DNA of 34,834 bases from Saccoglossus kowalevskii (taxonomy: Eukaryota; Hemichordata; Enteropneusta; Harrimaniidae), in assembly GCF_000003605.2 (NCBI RefSeq), contig NW_003120923.1, positions 134,128 to 168,961 on the forward strand, in the 5' to 3' direction. Both the position numbers and the translations under genes were made by a program. The notes beneath the pieces were generated by a model. It worked only from the letters and a program-made list of their open reading frames with translations, was not told where the DNA came from and did not search any database. Positions within the stretch are counted from its first letter, which is position 1, and the number at the start of each line of letters is the position of its first letter. Positions 31,683 through 34,834 of this stretch are shown one piece after another.

Positions 31683-33760
31683 ACAAATTGAGGCAGGATA
31701 ACCGTCTCAATGATGTAACTCTCTCGGTTGCCGGTAAGTGTTCGCCATGCCATGCCGTGGTACTTGCCGCATCTAGCTCAAAGTTAAGGGACGAGCTTTT
31801 GAAAAATGACGACCACGTCACAAGTTCCTCTAAAAGAAAACGCATAGAACTTGAGCAAATTGACTCGGACAGTCTCGGACATATAGTTCATTATATGTAT
31901 TCTGGTAGGTGTTGCAAAGCCAACAAATATAAAATTATCGAGACAGCAGCTACGGTACTTGACATCACAACCACCCGAGACGACCCAGGCTCTACGCAAC
32001 AAATGCCAGAAAACAGCGCCAACACGCGACAGACCAGTGACGAATATATTAATTCCTTTCTAACGGAACTTGGCAAATTAAGGCAGACCGAATCGCTAAC
32101 TGACGTTGCCATCGAAACCGATAATCACACAATACCATGCCACCGCTGCGTTCTTGCTGCGTGTAGTGATTTCTTCCTGGCGATGTTTTCCAGCGAACTA
32201 AGTGAGAGTAAAGCCGAAACTGTACGATTGCGTGAAATCGACAGCGATATTGTGAAATCGCTGGTTGAATTTGCATATACTGGACACTTGGAACTGAATG
32301 GGGAAAGTGTTGAGGGTTTGTTGATAGTTGCCAACCAACTACAATGGAGGGAAGTGGAAGACGTGTGCGTCGAATTCCTAGAAGAAAGGCTTGCAACGTT
32401 CAACTGCTTGGGTATATTTCATTTGGCCGAGTCGCTGGGTTACAGCACACTCTCAAAAAAGGCAAAAGAATTCGGTTATGCCAACTTTTCAAAAGTTTGT
32501 CGCGAAGACGAAATACTGGAAGTCGATATTGAGCATCTGATAGACCTTCTGTCTGACGACGTCATCATAGATAGGGAAGAAACCGTAGTTAATTTGATAA
32601 TACGGTGGATCGAGTCGAACCAAAGTAGATACGAGGAGATTCCATACCAGCAGTTTGCCGAACTGATTCACGTGGACGCATTGTTTGCAGGTCGTATAAC
32701 AAATGAAAATGCGACCGTAGTAGCCAACTTGTCGCGAATGGAATCGCTCCAAATCGTGGCGCCAAGACAACGCCGTATTTATCACCAGGTTCTCGCCTTC
32801 TTCGGGAGTTATGAAATGGACAAAAGACAGAGGAATGTAGAAATATATAACCCCCGAACGAAAAAATGGAGAATGTTATCAGTACTTCCTAGTTCCGCGG
32901 ACGCTTTTATTTCGTCCGTTGTTCCGATAGGTCACGATATATGGGTGTCTACTTTGAAACGCAGTACGTGGATATATTCGCCCGTAAATGACGAATGGAA
33001 AGAAGTGCGCCAACAGCCGGGGAGAGTACTAAACCTCTATGCTGCCGTTTACCACTGCGGCCACCTTTACATCATTGGTGGTAGCAATTTCCACACTAAC
33101 GTTGTCAAGGCAACCGTCGATCGCTACGACCGGGTGAAAGATTCCTGGAAGGCTATGGCACCACTGCTGTCAGCTGTCGGCACCAAAGCCGCGGTGACCT
33201 GGCGATCGTACATCTACGTCATCGGAGGTTGGAACGGCACAGTGTACACCAATCAGGTACAACGTTATGACAGCCTCCGTGACACCTGGGAGTTCGTCGC
33301 ACACTGCCCTGCTCGAGACACGTGTGGCATCGGTGCCGCCACAGTGGGGGATTTCATCTATGTCGTAGAGGGCGGTGACACATTCCGCTATGATCCACAA
33401 GAGGATGAATGGTCGAAGAAGAGCAGCACAAACCACCCACGATCCGACTTCAACCTGGTCACGTACAACGGTTACATGTGCGTCCTTGGTGGTGTACATC
33501 TCGGCCAACACATACGAAGCATTGAGCAATACGACCACCGCTTGGATTGCTGGAAGATCCTCGACACTTTGGAGGATTTTACCATCTTCTCCTATCCGCG
33601 TTGTGTCGCAATTCAGCAATCGATTGTCCATAGAGATGCATACAAGTACAGCTTAGCATCCAACTCGAATCAGACACAAGGACAACGCATCGTACGCAAA
33701 TCAAGTTTTAAAATGCCTACAGATTCCTCCGTGTCATCTCTTGTTTTGTCGCTAACTTAA
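31679..33760 (+). CDS. Kelch-like (KLHL) protein with tandem BTB domains, BACK and six Kelch repeats
   Basis: KLHL proteins usually act as substrate adaptors of CUL3 ubiquitin ligases. This uninterrupted exon encodes 693 residues. BTB1 spans about 2-98 (RLNDVTLSVAGK...CHAVVLAASS) and is divergent. BTB2 spans about 121-232 (SLTDVAIETDNH, CHRCVLAACSDFFLAMFSSE); MFSSELSE fits the phi-x-E CUL3-contact pattern. BACK spans about 237-345, and the Kelch propeller about 370-645 with Gly-Gly blades YIIGGSN, YVIGGWN and CVLGGVH plus degenerate ones. A Ser-rich tail ends at 693. GC content is clearly above that of the surroundings. The first ATG here is internal to the homology: the same frame upstream (31622-31678) already reads KLHL-like EKFRQSHGKHLLGR, so the true start is probably further 5', across the frame break at 31621. 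Confidence 0.93.
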   Translation: MNKLRQDNRLNDVTLSVAGKCSPCHAVVLAASSSKLRDELLKNDDHVTSSSKRKRIELEQIDSDSLGHIVHYMYSGRCCKANKYKIIETAATVLDITTTRDDPGSTQQMPENSANTRQTSDEYINSFLTELGKLRQTESLTDVAIETDNHTIPCHRCVLAACSDFFLAMFSSELSESKAETVRLREIDSDIVKSLVEFAYTGHLELNGESVEGLLIVANQLQWREVEDVCVEFLEERLATFNCLGIFHLAESLGYSTLSKKAKEFGYANFSKVCREDEILEVDIEHLIDLLSDDVIIDREETVVNLIIRWIESNQSRYEEIPYQQFAELIHVDALFAGRITNENATVVANLSRMESLQIVAPRQRRIYHQVLAFFGSYEMDKRQRNVEIYNPRTKKWRMLSVLPSSADAFISSVVPIGHDIWVSTLKRSTWIYSPVNDEWKEVRQQPGRVLNLYAAVYHCGHLYIIGGSNFHTNVVKATVDRYDRVKDSWKAMAPLLSAVGTKAAVTWRSYIYVIGGWNGTVYTNQVQRYDSLRDTWEFVAHCPARDTCGIGAATVGDFIYVVEGGDTFRYDPQEDEWSKKSSTNHPRSDFNLVTYNGYMCVLGGVHLGQHIRSIEQYDHRLDCWKILDTLEDFTIFSYPRCVAIQQSIVHRDAYKYSLASNSNQTQGQRIVRKSSFKMPTDSSVSSLVLSLT

Positions 33761-33889
33761 AGCGCGGTGGTCGTCGCGCAGCGCGTGTTCGAATTTCATG
33801 TAAATAAACAATGTATTTTACACGCGTTGTTTACGTCGCTATGAATCCCATATCGAACATGACGCGGCGTGACGACTGCCGCCCTTTAA
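33757..33889 (+). repeat. TTAA-bounded nested palindrome over the Kelch-like stop codon
   Basis: The arms 33757-33779 and 33867-33889 pair at 22 of 23 positions if G-T(U) pairs are allowed (three of them). Both outer ends are TTAA (33757-33760 and 33886-33889). Inside lie a second stem, CGCGTG with CACGCG (33782-33787 / 33821-33826), and AT-rich complementary ends around an AATAAA at 33803-33808. The Kelch-like TAA stop is part of the left TTAA. TTAA target duplication is typical of piggyBac-type elements, so a small non-autonomous element is one reading; a structured 3' RNA end is the other. Confidence 0.6.
33803..33808 (+). terminator. Candidate poly(A) signal of the Kelch-like gene
   Basis: AATAAA lies 43 bases after the stop codon, in the loop of the palindrome, with T/G-rich sequence following. 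Another AATAAA occurs at about 34579-34584. The near one would give a very short 3'UTR. Confidence 0.4.
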
Positions 33890-34834
33890 ATGATTATAAG
33901 AAGAGACATCACTGACTTTGATGCAGCATTAATACATACTGCGCCTTATGTTCACCGAACTGGCCAAGCACTTCAGGTTGAATTTTGATGTGCATTACGC
34001 TGGCAAATACCACAGCACGAGTGGCATTGTCAAAGCCCTAACCTTGTCAGATAAACATAATTTTGCGCATTTAACATCTTCTGACAGCCACGCCAAATGG
34101 GTACATACCGATTATGGGCGTTATACAAAAGACAGACAGCCGTAAAATGGTGCTTGTTTATTTCTTGTGGGTAATTAAAGGTGTACCCTTCCAAGTTTGA
34201 AAAGCACAATTTTGTATGTCTATTTGGTTTGTAGATTTATTCATTTATGGTCAAAACAAACCTTGTATATGTTCAACGTGTCCCCAAATTGACTGTGATT
34301 ACTGAAGTTTATTATTATGTAGCAGCACATGATAGTTCTAAAAGCCCAGTAATTTGAAAATTGCTGTTAATATTACGAGTACTTCAGTCAATGTAGGGCG
34401 CCCACTACACAGATTCATGGATTAGTGATATTAATAGAACATATTCTAAGCTCAGAACTTACAGCCTCCTTAAAAATGATATCAGTACATCACCCTATCT
34501 GCATTTATTACATAATAGAGAAGACATCAAAGTAATGTCACACTTGAGATTGAGCTGCCATAAACTTTAAATTGAAGAAATAAAAGGCCAAAAATACCAG
34601 CAGAAAAAAGAATCTGTAAAAAATGCACTTCATCAGAAATTGAAAATGAAAGAGAAATACTTAATACAGAATTCACAAATGCACTTTTCAATCAGAAAAC
34701 AATATAAACAAATTCAAAACTATTATTAATACAAAGAACGTAAATTAATCACTGAATACTTCAAACTTTGTCTCAAGAAACATGACACATAGATATGTAC
34801 TTATTATACATAATTGTATATCACCACACTATCT
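33890..34834. other. Downstream flank of the Kelch-like gene
   Basis: A 65-codon open frame at 33948-34145 has no recognisable motif and may be 3'UTR. The remainder to the right edge is AT-rich, with no gene or repeat that I can identify. Confidence 0.5.

Noticed and set aside
32049-32403. Overlapping minus-strand open frames of 92 and 115 codons
   Set aside because: Both are antisense to BTB2 and arise from the composition of the real gene.
33170-33631. 153-codon open frame on the minus strand
   Set aside because: It lies antisense to the Kelch propeller exon, and its translation shows no domain. The plus-strand frame has clear homology, so this is a shadow.
33948-34145. 65-codon open frame downstream of the Kelch-like gene
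   Set aside because: No known motif, and it probably lies in the 3' flank. Kept only as a remark, not as a gene.
1-34834. CRISPR arrays, prokaryotic operons, tRNA or rRNA genes
   Set aside because: The window is clearly a spliced eukaryotic region. The only regular repeat array (7290-7661) has no spacer structure, and I recognised no tRNA or rRNA signature.

Overview
The window is eukaryotic nuclear DNA, most likely from an invertebrate animal. It is AT-rich, it has spliceosomal introns with GT..AG borders, long non-coding stretches, microsatellites and several small inverted-repeat elements, and its protein families are animal-type. I cannot name the species. The density of small hairpin elements and the nearly intronless Kelch gene fit a marine invertebrate, but that is inference.

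Layout. (1) About 1-9144, minus strand: the 5' part of an ENPP4/ENPP5-like ectonucleotide pyrophosphatase/phosphodiesterase. Coding exon 1 (9144-8313) and exon 2 (4942-4757) join in frame; the rest of the gene lies beyond the left edge. (2) 9145-9582: a 438-bp divergent intergenic region, probably a shared promoter. (3) 9583-24639, plus strand: a complete CEP43 (FGFR1OP/FOP) centrosomal gene. I reconstructed it as 14 coding exons, including a putative 12-nt microexon, giving a 477-codon frame. Unlike human CEP43 as I know it, it carries a pair of EF-hands between the N-terminal dimerisation region and the Ser/Pro-rich tail. (4) About 24640-30000: CEP43 3'UTR and intergenic DNA with repeats and no recognisable gene. 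(5) About 30055-33760, plus strand: a Kelch-like gene with a probable 5'UTR exon, one intron and one large coding exon. The exon encodes two tandem BTB domains, BACK and a six-blade Kelch propeller. A short ORF just upstream, in another frame, encodes a 64-residue N-terminus with a myristoylation signal and ends at an AAA-TGA junction. A +1 shift there would fuse the two into a plausible 776-residue protein. (6) 33757-34834: a TTAA-bounded nested palindrome that overlaps the Kelch-like stop codon and contains its nearest poly(A) signal, then ordinary AT-rich DNA.

The three genes do not form an obvious pathway: an ectoenzyme, a centriole/cilium anchoring protein and a probable CUL3 ubiquitin-ligase adaptor. 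The most interesting signals are the EF-hand insertion in CEP43, the +1 frame break in the Kelch-like gene just after a myristoylation/polybasic leader, and the palindromic element that seems to supply the Kelch-like stop codon and polyadenylation signal. Splice sites and frames were worked out by hand, and no homology search was run.
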